Positions 27,501 through 36,132 of a stretch of DNA of 64,000 nt are shown here, piece by piece. The DNA lies in contig NZ_CP107935.1 in the NCBI RefSeq assembly GCF_036038375.1, positions 930,001 through 994,000 of the forward strand, read 5' to 3'. Origin of the DNA: Streptomyces sp. NBC_00414. Its GTDB lineage: Bacteria; Actinomycetota; Actinomycetes; Streptomycetales; Streptomycetaceae. A program made the position numbers and the translations under genes. Numbering within the stretch: position 1 is the stretch's first letter; every line of letters begins with the position of its first letter. The notes under the pieces were generated by a model, which searched no databases, was not told the origin of the DNA, and saw only the letters and a program-made list of their open reading frames with translations.

Positions 27501-28126
27501 GCGTCGGCCGCCCGCAGCTCCTCGATCAGCTCCGGCTCGGGAGCGCGCAGCGAGGCGACGTACAGAGGGAGGGGACGGCCGCCCGCGTCCTCGACGGCGT
27601 CGCACAGGGCTCCGATGAACGCCGTGTTGCCGCTCATGTGGTGGGCCCGGTAGTAGAGCACGGCAATCGTCGGGGCGCCGTCGGCCGCACGGCCCGCGCG
27701 CTCCAGCGGGCCCCAGGTCGGTGCGGGCGCGGGCGGATCGAAGCCGTGGCCGGTCAGCAGGACCGTGTCGGAGAGGAAGCGGGCAAGCTGGTCGAGGTTG
27801 GCCGGGCCGCCGTGGGCGAGGTAGGCGTGGGCCTCGGCGGCGATACCGATGGGCACGGTGGAGGCGGCCATCAGCTGGGCGTCGGGGGCCTGTTCGCCGG
27901 TGAGGACGACGACCGGGCGGCCGTCGGCGAGCAGCAGGTCGAGGCCGTCCTCCCAGGCGCGCAGACCGCCGAGGAGACGTACGACGACCAGGTCGACGCC
28001 GTCCAGGAGGGCGGGGAGGCCGTCGATGTCGAGGCGGGACGGGTTGGCGAACCGGTAGGACACCGGACCATCGGCCGCGCGAGCGCTGAGCAGGTCGGTG
28101 TCGGACGTCGACAGCAGAAGGATCAT
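24533..28126 (-). CDS. cobN: Cobaltochelatase subunit CobN
   Basis: The 1197-residue subunit of the ATP-dependent aerobic cobalt chelatase inserts cobalt into hydrogenobyrinate a,c-diamide. It belongs to the CobN/BchH family. Characteristic segments are [108 protein letters not shown] and [26 protein letters not shown]. The length is normal. A B12 riboswitch precedes it, so it is shut off when cobalamin is plentiful. The other subunits (CobS/CobT-like or ChlID-like) are not in the window. Confidence 0.97.
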   Translation of the reverse strand: [1197 protein letters not shown]

Positions 28127-28194
28127 GTGGCGTCGGGCCTTCCTCGGGGTCCGCGCCCCGGGCGGTGGTGGACATGGGTCTCCCCGTGCTCACG

Positions 28195-28350
28195 CGCGAA
28201 CTCGTGAGCTGGGGAAAGGGAGTTCCTGGCTCACCCGGATTCTCTGGCCGGGCTCACAGTGGCGGGACCGCGCCGGCTTCGCACCGGCTTCCTCCCCTGC
28301 CGCCGTTGTGGCGGTGGCGGATCGGATGATCCACCGATAGAGATAGTAAG
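28195..28350 (-). promoter_or_regulatory. Cobalamin (B12) riboswitch upstream of cobN
   Basis: Read on the minus strand, the leader contains the cobalamin aptamer core AGGAAGCCGGTGCGAAGCCGG (28273-28293) followed by CGCGGTCCC and the B12 box GCCACTGT (core 28257-28263). The helix arms around GAGCCC and GGGTGAGCCAGGAACTCCC complete the junction. The B12 box is about 130 bases before the cobN ATG. The edges given are approximate. Binding adenosylcobalamin would hide the ribosome binding site or stop transcription. The divergent cobG is outside its reach. Confidence 0.92.
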
Positions 28351-28395
28351 GGCCGGGGGAAAAGGGCGGGGCATACAGCCTGCGGGAACGTAGGT

Positions 28396-29736
28396 ATGCT
28401 CGCCGCCATGTCCTCGGCTGCCCTCCGTCCATCGTCCCAGGCCACAGCGGTCTCACGGGACCGCGGTGACGCCTGCCCGGGGACCCTGCGGCTGCACGCG
28501 GCGGACGACGGGGCGCTGGCCCGGGTCCGGATTCCGGGCGGTGTGCTGACTCTCAGCCAGGCCGAGGCGCTCGCCGACGCCACTCAGCGGCTGGGCGACG
28601 GTGACTTGCATCTCACCTCGCGCGGCAACGTACAGGTGCGCGGGCTGGCTGACGGATGCGGAGCCGAACTGGCCGAGTTGCTGACCTCCGCCGGGCTGCT
28701 GCCCTCACGGGGACACGAGCGGGTGCGCAACATCGTCGCCTCCCCGCTGTCAGGTCTCGACGGAGGAGGCATGGACGGACGGGGTCTGGACGGACAAGGG
28801 CCGGACGGACGGGGGCTGCGGGACATACGGCCGTGGCTGTCGGCCCTCGACGCCGTGTTGTGTGCGAGCGAGGCGGCGCAGGCACTGTCGGGACGGTTCC
28901 TGTTCGCGCTCGACGACGGGCGCGGGGACCTCGCCGGACTCGACGCCGACGTGACGCTCCGGGCGGTGGCGGACGGCGGTGCGCAGCTCGGTCTCGGGGC
29001 GTCCGACCTGGCCCTTCACGTGTCCGCCGAGGACGCGCCGCGGGCCGCCATGGCGGCTGCGGAAGCGTTTCTGGAGGCTGAGCGGGCGAGTGGGGCACGC
29101 GCCTGGCGGGTGGCCGAGCTGGCGCTCGCCGACGACGAGTTGACCGCGGCGGTCGGTCGTCGTCTCACAGCGGAGAACATCAGCCACGAGAGGCAGGTGC
29201 GGGAAACAGCCCGCACCGAGGGCCCGCTGCCGGGAGCGGTCGGCGACGCGCTGTCCGTGCACATTCCGCTGGGCCGCCTCTCGGCTCCCCAGTGGCGGGA
29301 GTTGACGCGGACCACCACCTGTGAGCTGCGGCTGACCCCGTGGCGCGGTGTGGTTCTTCCCACTCCGGGAGCGAGCGCCGCGCAGGGGGCCGAGTCGCTG
29401 GCCCGCCTCGCCGCCGTCGGCCTCGTCACCGACCCCGACTCGCCCTGGCTGCGTGTCGGCGCCTGCATCGGCCGGCCGGGCTGCGCCAAGTCCCGGGCCG
29501 ACGTACGGGCGGACGCGACCGGCACGCTCGGTGCGGTCGGCCCCCGCGGCCTCCCTCTGTACTGGTCCGGATGCGAGCGCCGTTGCGGGCACCCCCGAGG
29601 CGAGCGGATCGATGTCGTCGCCGCCCCGGAGGGCGGCTACCGGCTGTCCGTCGAGGTACCCGGCGGCGAACCGCGCACGGTCCCCCTGGACGACCCTTCC
29701 CAGCTCGCCGCCGCCCTGACGGCGATCACTCCATGA
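28396..29736 (+). CDS. cobG: Precorrin-3B synthase
   Basis: The 446-residue sulfite/nitrite reductase-like enzyme oxidises precorrin-3A to precorrin-3B with oxygen in the aerobic pathway. A duplicated ferredoxin-like half is visible (CPGTLRLHAADDGALARVRIPGGVLTLSQAEALAD; HIPLGRLSAPQWREL). The 4Fe-4S ligands are in VGACIGRPGCAKSRADV and SGCERRCGHP. An in-frame Gly/Asp-rich insertion (GMDGRGLDGQGPDGRG, near residue 123-140) is encoded by short repeats. The ATG at 28396 or at 28408 could be the start. It is divergent from cobN and overlaps the small frame at 29733. Confidence 0.94.
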   Translation: MLAAMSSAALRPSSQATAVSRDRGDACPGTLRLHAADDGALARVRIPGGVLTLSQAEALADATQRLGDGDLHLTSRGNVQVRGLADGCGAELAELLTSAGLLPSRGHERVRNIVASPLSGLDGGGMDGRGLDGQGPDGRGLRDIRPWLSALDAVLCASEAAQALSGRFLFALDDGRGDLAGLDADVTLRAVADGGAQLGLGASDLALHVSAEDAPRAAMAAAEAFLEAERASGARAWRVAELALADDELTAAVGRRLTAENISHERQVRETARTEGPLPGAVGDALSVHIPLGRLSAPQWRELTRTTTCELRLTPWRGVVLPTPGASAAQGAESLARLAAVGLVTDPDSPWLRVGACIGRPGCAKSRADVRADATGTLGAVGPRGLPLYWSGCERRCGHPRGERIDVVAAPEGGYRLSVEVPGGEPRTVPLDDPSQLAAALTAITP

Positions 29737-29846
29737 GCCTGAGCACGAATACGAGCACAAGCACGAATACGAGCACGAGCACGAACCTGCGTATGAGCCT
29801 GAGCCTGAGCCGTATGACGACCGAGAGCAGTGAGAGAACACCGTGA
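29733..29846 (+). CDS. Possible 37-residue coupling peptide between cobG and cobH
   Basis: This frame starts with an ATG that overlaps the cobG stop (ATGA) and ends with a TGA that overlaps the cobH GTG (GTGA). It therefore bridges the whole 106-base gap. The peptide is low complexity: alternating Ser, Thr and Asn encoded by ACGAGC/ACGAAT hexamer repeats, then [17 protein letters not shown]. Ribosomes finishing cobG could translate it and reach cobH. It may have no function beyond that, or may be fortuitous. Its AT content is higher than the flanks. Confidence 0.4.
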   Translation: MSLSTNTSTSTNTSTSTNLRMSLSLSRMTTESSERTP

Positions 29847-30475
29847 CCACGTACGACTACGAGAAGGACGGCGCGGCGATCTACCGCCGGTCCTTCGCAA
29901 CGATCCGCGCGGAGGCGGACCTCGCGGCGCTGCCCGCCGACGTCAGCCAGGTCGCCGTCCGGATGATCCACGCCTGCGGAATGGTCGACCTCGTACGCGA
30001 CCTCGCCTTCACGCCGGACGTGGTGGCGCGGGCCCGCGAGGCCCTGCGCGCCGGTGCGCCGATCTTCTGCGACGTCCAGATGGTGGCGTCCGGTGTGACC
30101 CGCAAGCGGCTGCCCGCCGACAACGACGTGCTCTGCACGCTGTCCGACCCGGCCGTTCCCGAGCTGGCGGCGAAGCTGGGCACCACGCGCAGCGCCGCCG
30201 CGCTGGAACTGTGGCGCGACCGTCTTGAGGGTTCCGTGGTCGCCATCGGCAACGCCCCGACCGCGCTCTTCCGCCTCCTGGAGATGATCGAGGAGGGTGC
30301 GCCCCGTCCCGCCGCGATCATCGGCGTCCCGGTCGGCTTCATCGGCGCGGCCGAGTCCAAGGACGCACTGGCCGAGCACCCGTCCGGTCTGGAACACCTG
30401 GTCGTACGCGGCCGTCGCGGGGGCAGCGCCCTGGCCGCCTCCGCTCTCAACGCGATCGCGAGCGAGGAAGAGTGA
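29843..30475 (+). CDS. cobH: Precorrin-8X methylmutase
   Basis: The 210-residue enzyme moves the C-11 methyl group to C-12, giving hydrogenobyrinate. Family motifs are [18 protein letters not shown] (the catalytic histidine is here), [44 protein letters not shown] and [21 protein letters not shown]. Length and order are standard. The GTG start is embedded in the stop of the small upstream frame, and its own stop overlaps the cobIJ GTG start (GTGA). Confidence 0.96.
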   Translation: MTTYDYEKDGAAIYRRSFATIRAEADLAALPADVSQVAVRMIHACGMVDLVRDLAFTPDVVARAREALRAGAPIFCDVQMVASGVTRKRLPADNDVLCTLSDPAVPELAAKLGTTRSAAALELWRDRLEGSVVAIGNAPTALFRLLEMIEEGAPRPAAIIGVPVGFIGAAESKDALAEHPSGLEHLVVRGRRGGSALAASALNAIASEEE

Positions 30476-31998
30476 ACGGCGAGAACGGCGAAAACGGCAA
30501 GAGCGCCAGGAGCGGCAAGCTGTACGGGGTCGGTCTCGGCCCCGGTGACCCGTCCCTGATGACCGTGCGGGCCGTACAGGTCATCGGCGAGTCGGACGTG
30601 ATCGCCTTCCACAGTGCCCGGCACGGGCGGTCCATCGCCCGCTCGATCGCGGCCGAGCACATACGTGCCGACCACATCGAGGAGCCGCTGGTCTACCCGC
30701 TGACGGTGGAGACCACCGATCACCCGGGCGGCTACCAGGGCGCCATGGACGAGTTCTACGCCGAGGCGTCGGCCAGGCTCGCCGCGCATCTGGACGCGGG
30801 GCGCACGGTCGCGGTCCTCGCCGAGGGCGACCCGATGTTCTACGGCTCGTACATGCACATGCACAAGCGGCTCGTCGACCGTTACGACACCGAGGTCGTC
30901 CCCGGTGTCACGTCCGTGTCCGCCGCCGCGGCCCGGCTCGGTACCCCGCTCGCCGAGGGCGAGGAGGTGCTGACCATCCTGCCGGGCACACTGCCCGAGG
31001 AGGAGCTGACCGCGCGGCTCGCCGCGACGGACGTGGCCGTGGTGATGAAGCTGGGCCGCACGTTCCCCAAGGTGCGGCGCGCGCTGGAGAGTTCGGGACG
31101 GCTGGGCGAGGCCCGGTACGTCGAGCGGGCCACCATGAACGGGGAGCGCGTCGCCGAACTTGCCGACGTGGACCCGGAGTCGGTGCCGTACTTCTCGGTG
31201 GCCGTACTGCCCAGCCGGGTCGACGCCGAGCGGCCGGCGCGGGAGCAGGGCGAGGTGGTCGTGGTCGGCACCGGGCCCGCCGGACCGCTGTGGCTGACCC
31301 CGGAGACGCGGGGCGCCCTCGCCGCCGCGGACGACCTGGTCGGCTACACCACGTACCTCGACCGGGTGCCGCGGCGGGCCGGGCAGCTCCGGCACGGCTC
31401 GGACAACCGGGTGGAGGCCGAGCGCGCCGAGTTCGCGCTCCAACTGGCGCAGCGGGGACGGCGGGTGGCCGTCGTCTCCGGTGGCGACCCCGGCGTCTTC
31501 GCGATGGCGACGGCCGTGCTGGAGGCCGCCTCGCAGAAGGAGTACGCGGACGTGCCGGTGCGGGTGCTGCCGGGGGTGACCGCGGCCAACGCCGCCGCCG
31601 CCCGCGCGGGTGCTCCGCTCGGCCACGACTACGCGACCATCTCCCTGTCCGACCGGCTCAAGCCGTGGGAGGTCATCGCCGAACGGCTGCGCGCGGCGGC
31701 CTCGGCGGATCTGGTGCTGGCCCTCTACAACCCCGGTTCACAGAGCCGCACCTGGCAGGTGGGCAAGGCGCGCGAGCTGCTGCTTGAGCACCGGGCCCCG
31801 GACACGCCGGTCGTGGTCGCACGGGACGTGGGCGGTGCGGGTGAGCGTGTACGGGTCGTGCGGCTCGGCGATCTCGATCCGGCCGAGGTCGACATGCGTA
31901 CGGTTCTGCTGGTCGGGTCCTCGCAGACGCGGGTCGCCGTGCGGCGGGGTGGTGACGAGGAGATCGTCTGGACGCCTCGGCGGTATCCGGAGGAGTGA
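30472..31998 (+). CDS. cobIJ: Fused precorrin-2 C20- and precorrin-3B C17-methyltransferase
   Basis: The 508-residue fusion has CobI (about 15-255) with [41 protein letters not shown] and [19 protein letters not shown]. CobJ follows (about 262-500) with [40 protein letters not shown] and [35 protein letters not shown]. Both are SAM-dependent corrin methylases. The fusion is common in actinobacteria. The first twelve residues are a short Asn/Gly/Lys tail encoded by near-repeats. The GTG overlaps the cobH stop. Confidence 0.96.
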   Translation: MNGENGENGKSARSGKLYGVGLGPGDPSLMTVRAVQVIGESDVIAFHSARHGRSIARSIAAEHIRADHIEEPLVYPLTVETTDHPGGYQGAMDEFYAEASARLAAHLDAGRTVAVLAEGDPMFYGSYMHMHKRLVDRYDTEVVPGVTSVSAAAARLGTPLAEGEEVLTILPGTLPEEELTARLAATDVAVVMKLGRTFPKVRRALESSGRLGEARYVERATMNGERVAELADVDPESVPYFSVAVLPSRVDAERPAREQGEVVVVGTGPAGPLWLTPETRGALAAADDLVGYTTYLDRVPRRAGQLRHGSDNRVEAERAEFALQLAQRGRRVAVVSGGDPGVFAMATAVLEAASQKEYADVPVRVLPGVTAANAAAARAGAPLGHDYATISLSDRLKPWEVIAERLRAAASADLVLALYNPGSQSRTWQVGKARELLLEHRAPDTPVVVARDVGGAGERVRVVRLGDLDPAEVDMRTVLLVGSSQTRVAVRRGGDEEIVWTPRRYPEE

Positions 31999-32079
31999 GC
32001 CGTGCGGCGGCGCCACCGGCTGAGTGCGGTGTGTTGGCCGCGGGTGCGTCGTGGCTGGGTGCGCAGTTCCCCGCGCCCC

Positions 32080-32823
32080 TTACGAGGCGTGCCTCCTCGT
32101 GATCCAGTGGGCCGCCGACTCCGGGTCGGCGGCCACGGGGATGCCCTGCGGGGTTGGTGGTCTGCGGATCACGAGCACCGGAATGCCCGCCTCCCGGGCG
32201 GCCGTCAGTTTCGGTGCCGTGGCGACGCCTCCGCTGTCCTTGGTCACGACGACGTCGATGTGGTGGCGGCGCAGTAGTTCGCGTTCGCCGTCGAGGGTGA
32301 AGGGGCCCCGGTCGAGCAGCACCTCCATGCGGGCCGGGCACGGGGGCTCGGGCACGTCGACCGACCGTACGAGGAACCACAGGGCGTCCAGGTGCGCGAA
32401 CGCGGACAGGCCCATGCGGCCGGTGGTGAGGAACACCCGTTGCCCGAGAGCGGGCAGCAGCTCCGCGGCCTCCGCCAGGGAGCCGGTCCCGTGCCAGACG
32501 TCGCCCTCGACCGGGACCCAGCCGGGGCGGCGCAGCGCGAGCAGGGGAACATGGGCGGTGGTGGCCGCGTCCGCCGCGTTGAAGCTGATCGTTCCGGCGA
32601 AGGGGTGGGTGGCGTCGATGAGCACGTCCACCGCGTGCTCGCGCAGCCACGCGGTCATCCCGTCCACCCCGCCGAATCCGCCGACGCGGACCTCACCCGG
32701 AGGCAGCCGGGGGCTGGCGACCCGCCCGGCCAGGGAACTCGTCAGTGTCAGGCCGGGGGTACCGTGCAGTAGCCCGGCGAGCTGCCGGGCTTCGGTCGTT
32801 CCGCCGAGAATCAGTACGTGCAT
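32080..32823 (-). CDS. cobK: Precorrin-6A reductase
   Basis: The 247-residue NADPH-dependent reductase of the corrin macrocycle opens with MHVLILGGTTEARQLAGLL, the nucleotide-binding segment. It continues with VDVLIDATHPFAGTISFNAADAA and GQRVFLTTGRMGLSAFA, and ends with VVTKDSGGVATAPKLTAAREAGIPVLVIRRP. Length is typical. It is divergent from cbiD, whose start lies 18 bases away, so at least one of the two promoters must sit inside the neighbouring gene or be very compact. Confidence 0.95.
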   Translation of the reverse strand: MHVLILGGTTEARQLAGLLHGTPGLTLTSSLAGRVASPRLPPGEVRVGGFGGVDGMTAWLREHAVDVLIDATHPFAGTISFNAADAATTAHVPLLALRRPGWVPVEGDVWHGTGSLAEAAELLPALGQRVFLTTGRMGLSAFAHLDALWFLVRSVDVPEPPCPARMEVLLDRGPFTLDGERELLRRHHIDVVVTKDSGGVATAPKLTAAREAGIPVLVIRRPPTPQGIPVAADPESAAHWITRRHAS

Positions 32824-32841
32824 GGAGATCCGGGTCCGTTC

Positions 32842-34014
32842 ATGAACAGCGAAGTGCAGGGTGCCGGCGAGGCTGGACGCGAGGCCGTGTCGCCGGGCGA
32901 CGGCGAGGCGAAGGGTGGCCGCGGCGCCCAACTCAAGCACACCGGGCTGCGGCCCGGCTGGACCACCGGTGCCTGTGCGACCGCGGCCACCACGGCCGCG
33001 TACACCGCGCTGCTGACCGGGGAGTTTCCCGACCCGGTGACCATCACGCTGCCCAGGGGGCAGACACCGTCGTTCGCGCTCGCGGCCGAGGAGCTGACGG
33101 ACGCGTACGCGATGGTGGGGATCGTGAAGGACGCGGGCGACGACCCCGATGTCACGCACGGCGCGCTGATCCGGGCCACGGTCCGGCGGCTGCCGGCGGG
33201 CGCGGGAGTCGTCTTCAAGGCGGGTTCGGGTGTGGGCACGGTCACCCGCCCCGGTCTGCCGCTGGCCGTCGGCGAACCCGCCGTCAACCCGGTCCCCCGG
33301 CGGATGATGAGCGAACACGTGGCCGAGGTGGCGGACCGGCACGGCGGTACAGGCGATGTCGAGATCACCGTCTCCGTCGACCACGGCGAGGAGATCGCCC
33401 GCTCCACCTGGAACCCGCGGCTCGGCATCCTCGGCGGTCTGTCCATCCTCGGCACCACCGGCATCGTGGTGCCGTACTCGTGCTCGGCGTGGATCGACTC
33501 GATCCGGCGGGGCGTGGACGTGGCCCGGGCGGCGGGGCGTACGCATGTCGCCGGGTGCACCGGGTCGACGTCGGAGAAGACGGTCGTCGCCGAGTACCGG
33601 CTCCCCGAGGACGCGCTGCTCGACATGGGTGACTTCGCGGGCGCGGTGCTGAAGTACGTACGCCGGCATCCCGTCGACCGGCTGACCATCTGCGGCGGCT
33701 TCGCCAAACTGTCCAAGCTGGCCGCGGGACACCTGGACCTGCACTCGGGCCGCTCCCAGGTCGACAAGGTGTTCCTCGCCGAACTCGCGCGGCGCGGCGG
33801 AGCGGGCGAGGAGCTGGCCGCCGAGGTGGCCGGGGCCAACACCGGCCTGGCCGCGCTCCAGTTGTGCATGGCGGCCGGGGTGCCGCTGGGCGAACTGGTC
33901 GCGACGACGGCCCGCGACGAGGCACTGGCCGTGCTGCGCGGGGCGCCGGTCGCGGTCGACGTGATCTGCATCGACCGGGCGGGCAACGTGGTGGGGCGCA
34001 GCACGGTGGCCTGA
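32842..34014 (+). CDS. cbiD: Cobalt-precorrin-5B C1-methyltransferase CbiD
   Basis: The protein of about 390 residues catalyses C-1 methylation and loss of acetaldehyde (CbiD type). Signature stretches are LRPGWTTGACATAATTAAYTALLTG, GAGVVFKAGSGVGTVTRPGLPLAVGEPAVNPVPRRMM, LGGLSILGTTGIVVPYSCSAWI and GRSQVDKVFLAELARRGGA. The conserved part starts only at about residue 35. The ATG at 32842 is tentative; GTG codons at 32818 (which overlaps cobK) and 32887 are alternatives. This anaerobic-type enzyme takes the place of CobF, which is absent here. Confidence 0.93.
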   Translation: MNSEVQGAGEAGREAVSPGDGEAKGGRGAQLKHTGLRPGWTTGACATAATTAAYTALLTGEFPDPVTITLPRGQTPSFALAAEELTDAYAMVGIVKDAGDDPDVTHGALIRATVRRLPAGAGVVFKAGSGVGTVTRPGLPLAVGEPAVNPVPRRMMSEHVAEVADRHGGTGDVEITVSVDHGEEIARSTWNPRLGILGGLSILGTTGIVVPYSCSAWIDSIRRGVDVARAAGRTHVAGCTGSTSEKTVVAEYRLPEDALLDMGDFAGAVLKYVRRHPVDRLTICGGFAKLSKLAAGHLDLHSGRSQVDKVFLAELARRGGAGEELAAEVAGANTGLAALQLCMAAGVPLGELVATTARDEALAVLRGAPVAVDVICIDRAGNVVGRSTVA

Positions 34015-34126
34015 CCTCCGCACACCGTGCTGGCGCACAGCACGGTGGCGTGAGCACGCACAACAGCCGCTGGTGAGCCCGGCCGCCGACGCCCTCTCAG
34101 CAGACATCAGCAGACATCAGCAGGCG

Positions 34127-34876
34127 TCAGCAGACATGGCGGTCCCGCTCGGTCGAGTACAGGTGGCTGTCGCGGAACTGCTCCGCGCCCAGGGTCCGCC
34201 CGACCATGATCACGGCGGTTCGCAGCACTCCGGACTCCTTCACCTTCCCGGCGATCTCGTCGAGGGTGCCGCGGATGATCAGCTCGTCGGGCCGGGAGGC
34301 GTAGGCGACGACCGCCACGGGGCAGTCGGCGCCGTAGTGCGGAAGCAGCTCGTCGACCACGCGGTCCACGTACCTGACGGCGAGGTGCAGCACGATGAGC
34401 GCGCCGCTGCGGCCGAGGGTGGCCAGGTCCTCCCCCTCCGGCATGGCGGTGGCGCTGTGGGCGACGCGGGTGAGGACGACCGTCTGGCCGACGGTCGGCA
34501 CGGTCAGCTCCCGCTTCAGGGCGGCGGCCGCGGCGGCGAAGGCGGGGACACCGGGGACGACCTCGTAGGGCACCCCGGCCGCGTCCAGCCGCCGCATCTG
34601 CTCGGCCATCGCGCTGAACACCGACGGGTCCCCGGAGTGCAGCCGGGCCACGTCGTGGCCCTCCTCGTGCGCGCGGAGCGTCTCGGCGGTGATCTCGTCC
34701 AGGTTGAGCTGCGCGGTGTCGATCAGGCGCGCGTCAGGCGGGCATTCGGCCAGCAGTTCGCGCGGGACCAGGCTGCCCGCGTACAGGCAGACGTGGCAGG
34801 CGGCGAGTGTGCGGGCGCCGCGCACCGTGATCAGATCGGCGGCACCGGGGCCGGCGCCGATGAAGTACACGGTCAT
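34127..34876 (-). CDS. cobM: Precorrin-4 C11-methyltransferase
   Basis: The 249-residue SAM-dependent corrin methylase opens with MTVYFIGAGPGAADLITVRGARTLAACHVCLYAGSLVP. It contains RLHSGDPSVFSAMAEQMRRLDAAGVPYEVVPGVPAFAAAAAALKRELT and the late GTLDEIAGKVKESGVLRTAVIMVGRTL, all typical of CobM/CbiF. Its ATG overlaps the stop of cobL (ATGA) and so is translated with it. The region downstream, 34015-34126, carries short repeats (CAGCAGACATCAG) but no gene. Confidence 0.96.
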   Translation of the reverse strand: MTVYFIGAGPGAADLITVRGARTLAACHVCLYAGSLVPRELLAECPPDARLIDTAQLNLDEITAETLRAHEEGHDVARLHSGDPSVFSAMAEQMRRLDAAGVPYEVVPGVPAFAAAAAALKRELTVPTVGQTVVLTRVAHSATAMPEGEDLATLGRSGALIVLHLAVRYVDRVVDELLPHYGADCPVAVVAYASRPDELIIRGTLDEIAGKVKESGVLRTAVIMVGRTLGAEQFRDSHLYSTERDRHVC

Positions 34877-36132
34877 CTGTCTGCTCCTGGAAGGGGGTTG
34901 ACGGTCTTCTGTACGGCCCACTGGGTGACCGGCATCGCCTGCCGCCACCCGGTGAAACCGCCCACCGGCACGGCGTGCGCCACCGCGAGCCGCACCAACT
35001 CCCCGCCGTGGCGCCGGTATGCGTCGGCGAGCAGTGCCTCGGACTCCAGGGTCACGGTGTTGGCGACCAGCCGTCCGCCGACGGGCAGTGCCTCCCAGCA
35101 CGCGTCGAGGAGTCCGGGCGCGGTGAGCCCGCCGCCGATGAACACGGCGTCGGGCGGCGGGAGTTCGGCCAGGACGGCGGGCGCGGCGCCGGTGACGACC
35201 CGCAGTCCGGGCACGCCGAGCCGGTCGGCGTTGCGGACGATGCGCTCGGCCCGCACGGGGACGCGCTCGACGGTGACCGCCCGGCACGAGGGGTGCGTAC
35301 GCATCCACTCGACGGCGATCGAACCCGAGCCGCCGCCGATGTCCCACAGCAGTTCGCCGGGGGCGGGGGCGAGCGCGCCGAGCGTGGCGGCGCGGATGTG
35401 CCGCTTGGTGAGCTGTCCGTCGTGCTCGTACGCCTCGTCCGGCAGCCCCGGTACGGCGCCGAGCCGCAGGGCGTCCGGGGCGCGGCGGCATTCGACGGCG
35501 ACGATATTGAGGGGGTCGCCGGGCGGATGCGCCCAGTCGTCGGCGGTGGCCTCCCCGGTCGTACGTTCCTTCGCGCCGCCGAGTTGTTCCAGCACCCGCA
35601 TCCGGCTGGGGCCGAAGCCGCGGTCGCGCAGGAGGGCGGCGACCTCGGCGGGGGTGGTGGCGTCCGCGCTGAGCACGAGGAGCCGTCGGCCGTCGTGCAG
35701 GGCGGCGGCGAGGCGGGCGGTGGGCCGGCCGACGAGGGTGACGGCCTCGACGTCCTCCAGGGGCCAGCCGAGGCGCGCGGCGGCGTGGGAGACGGAGGAG
35801 GGGTGCGGCAGGACGCGCAGTTCGCCGCCGAGGTGTTCGGTGAGGGCGCGTCCGATGCCGTAGAACATCGGGTCGCCGCTGGCCAGTACGGCGATCCGGC
35901 GGCCGGCGTGCGCCGCGAGGAGGCCGGGGACGGCGGGGCGCAGGGGCGAGGGCCAGGTGATCCGTTCTCCGGCGCACTCCGGCGGCAGCAGGTCCAGCTG
36001 GCGTGCTCCCCCGATCAGGACCTCGGCTTCGAGAAGCGCCGCGCGGGAGGGTCCTGGCAGGCCTTCCCAGCCGTCGGCCCCGATCCCGACGACGGTGACG
36101 GCGGGCGGCGGTCCGGAGCGGGCGGGGGTCAC
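34873..36132 (-). CDS. cobL: Bifunctional precorrin-6Y C5,15-methyltransferase (CbiE-CbiT fusion)
   Basis: The 419-residue protein is a fusion. The CbiE-like part (about 10-215) includes VTVVGIGADGWEGLPGPSRAALLEAEVLIGG and VLASGDPMFYGIGRAL, and performs C-5 methylation. The CbiT-like part (about 220-410) includes LTKRHIRAATLGALAPAPGELLWDIGGGSGSIAVEW and PPPDAVFIGGGLTAPGLLDACWEALPVGGRLVANTVTLE, and performs C-15 methylation with decarboxylation. The start is a GTG. It is upstream of and overlaps cobM. Confidence 0.96.
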   Translation of the reverse strand: MTPARSGPPPAVTVVGIGADGWEGLPGPSRAALLEAEVLIGGARQLDLLPPECAGERITWPSPLRPAVPGLLAAHAGRRIAVLASGDPMFYGIGRALTEHLGGELRVLPHPSSVSHAAARLGWPLEDVEAVTLVGRPTARLAAALHDGRRLLVLSADATTPAEVAALLRDRGFGPSRMRVLEQLGGAKERTTGEATADDWAHPPGDPLNIVAVECRRAPDALRLGAVPGLPDEAYEHDGQLTKRHIRAATLGALAPAPGELLWDIGGGSGSIAVEWMRTHPSCRAVTVERVPVRAERIVRNADRLGVPGLRVVTGAAPAVLAELPPPDAVFIGGGLTAPGLLDACWEALPVGGRLVANTVTLESEALLADAYRRHGGELVRLAVAHAVPVGGFTGWRQAMPVTQWAVQKTVNPLPGADR

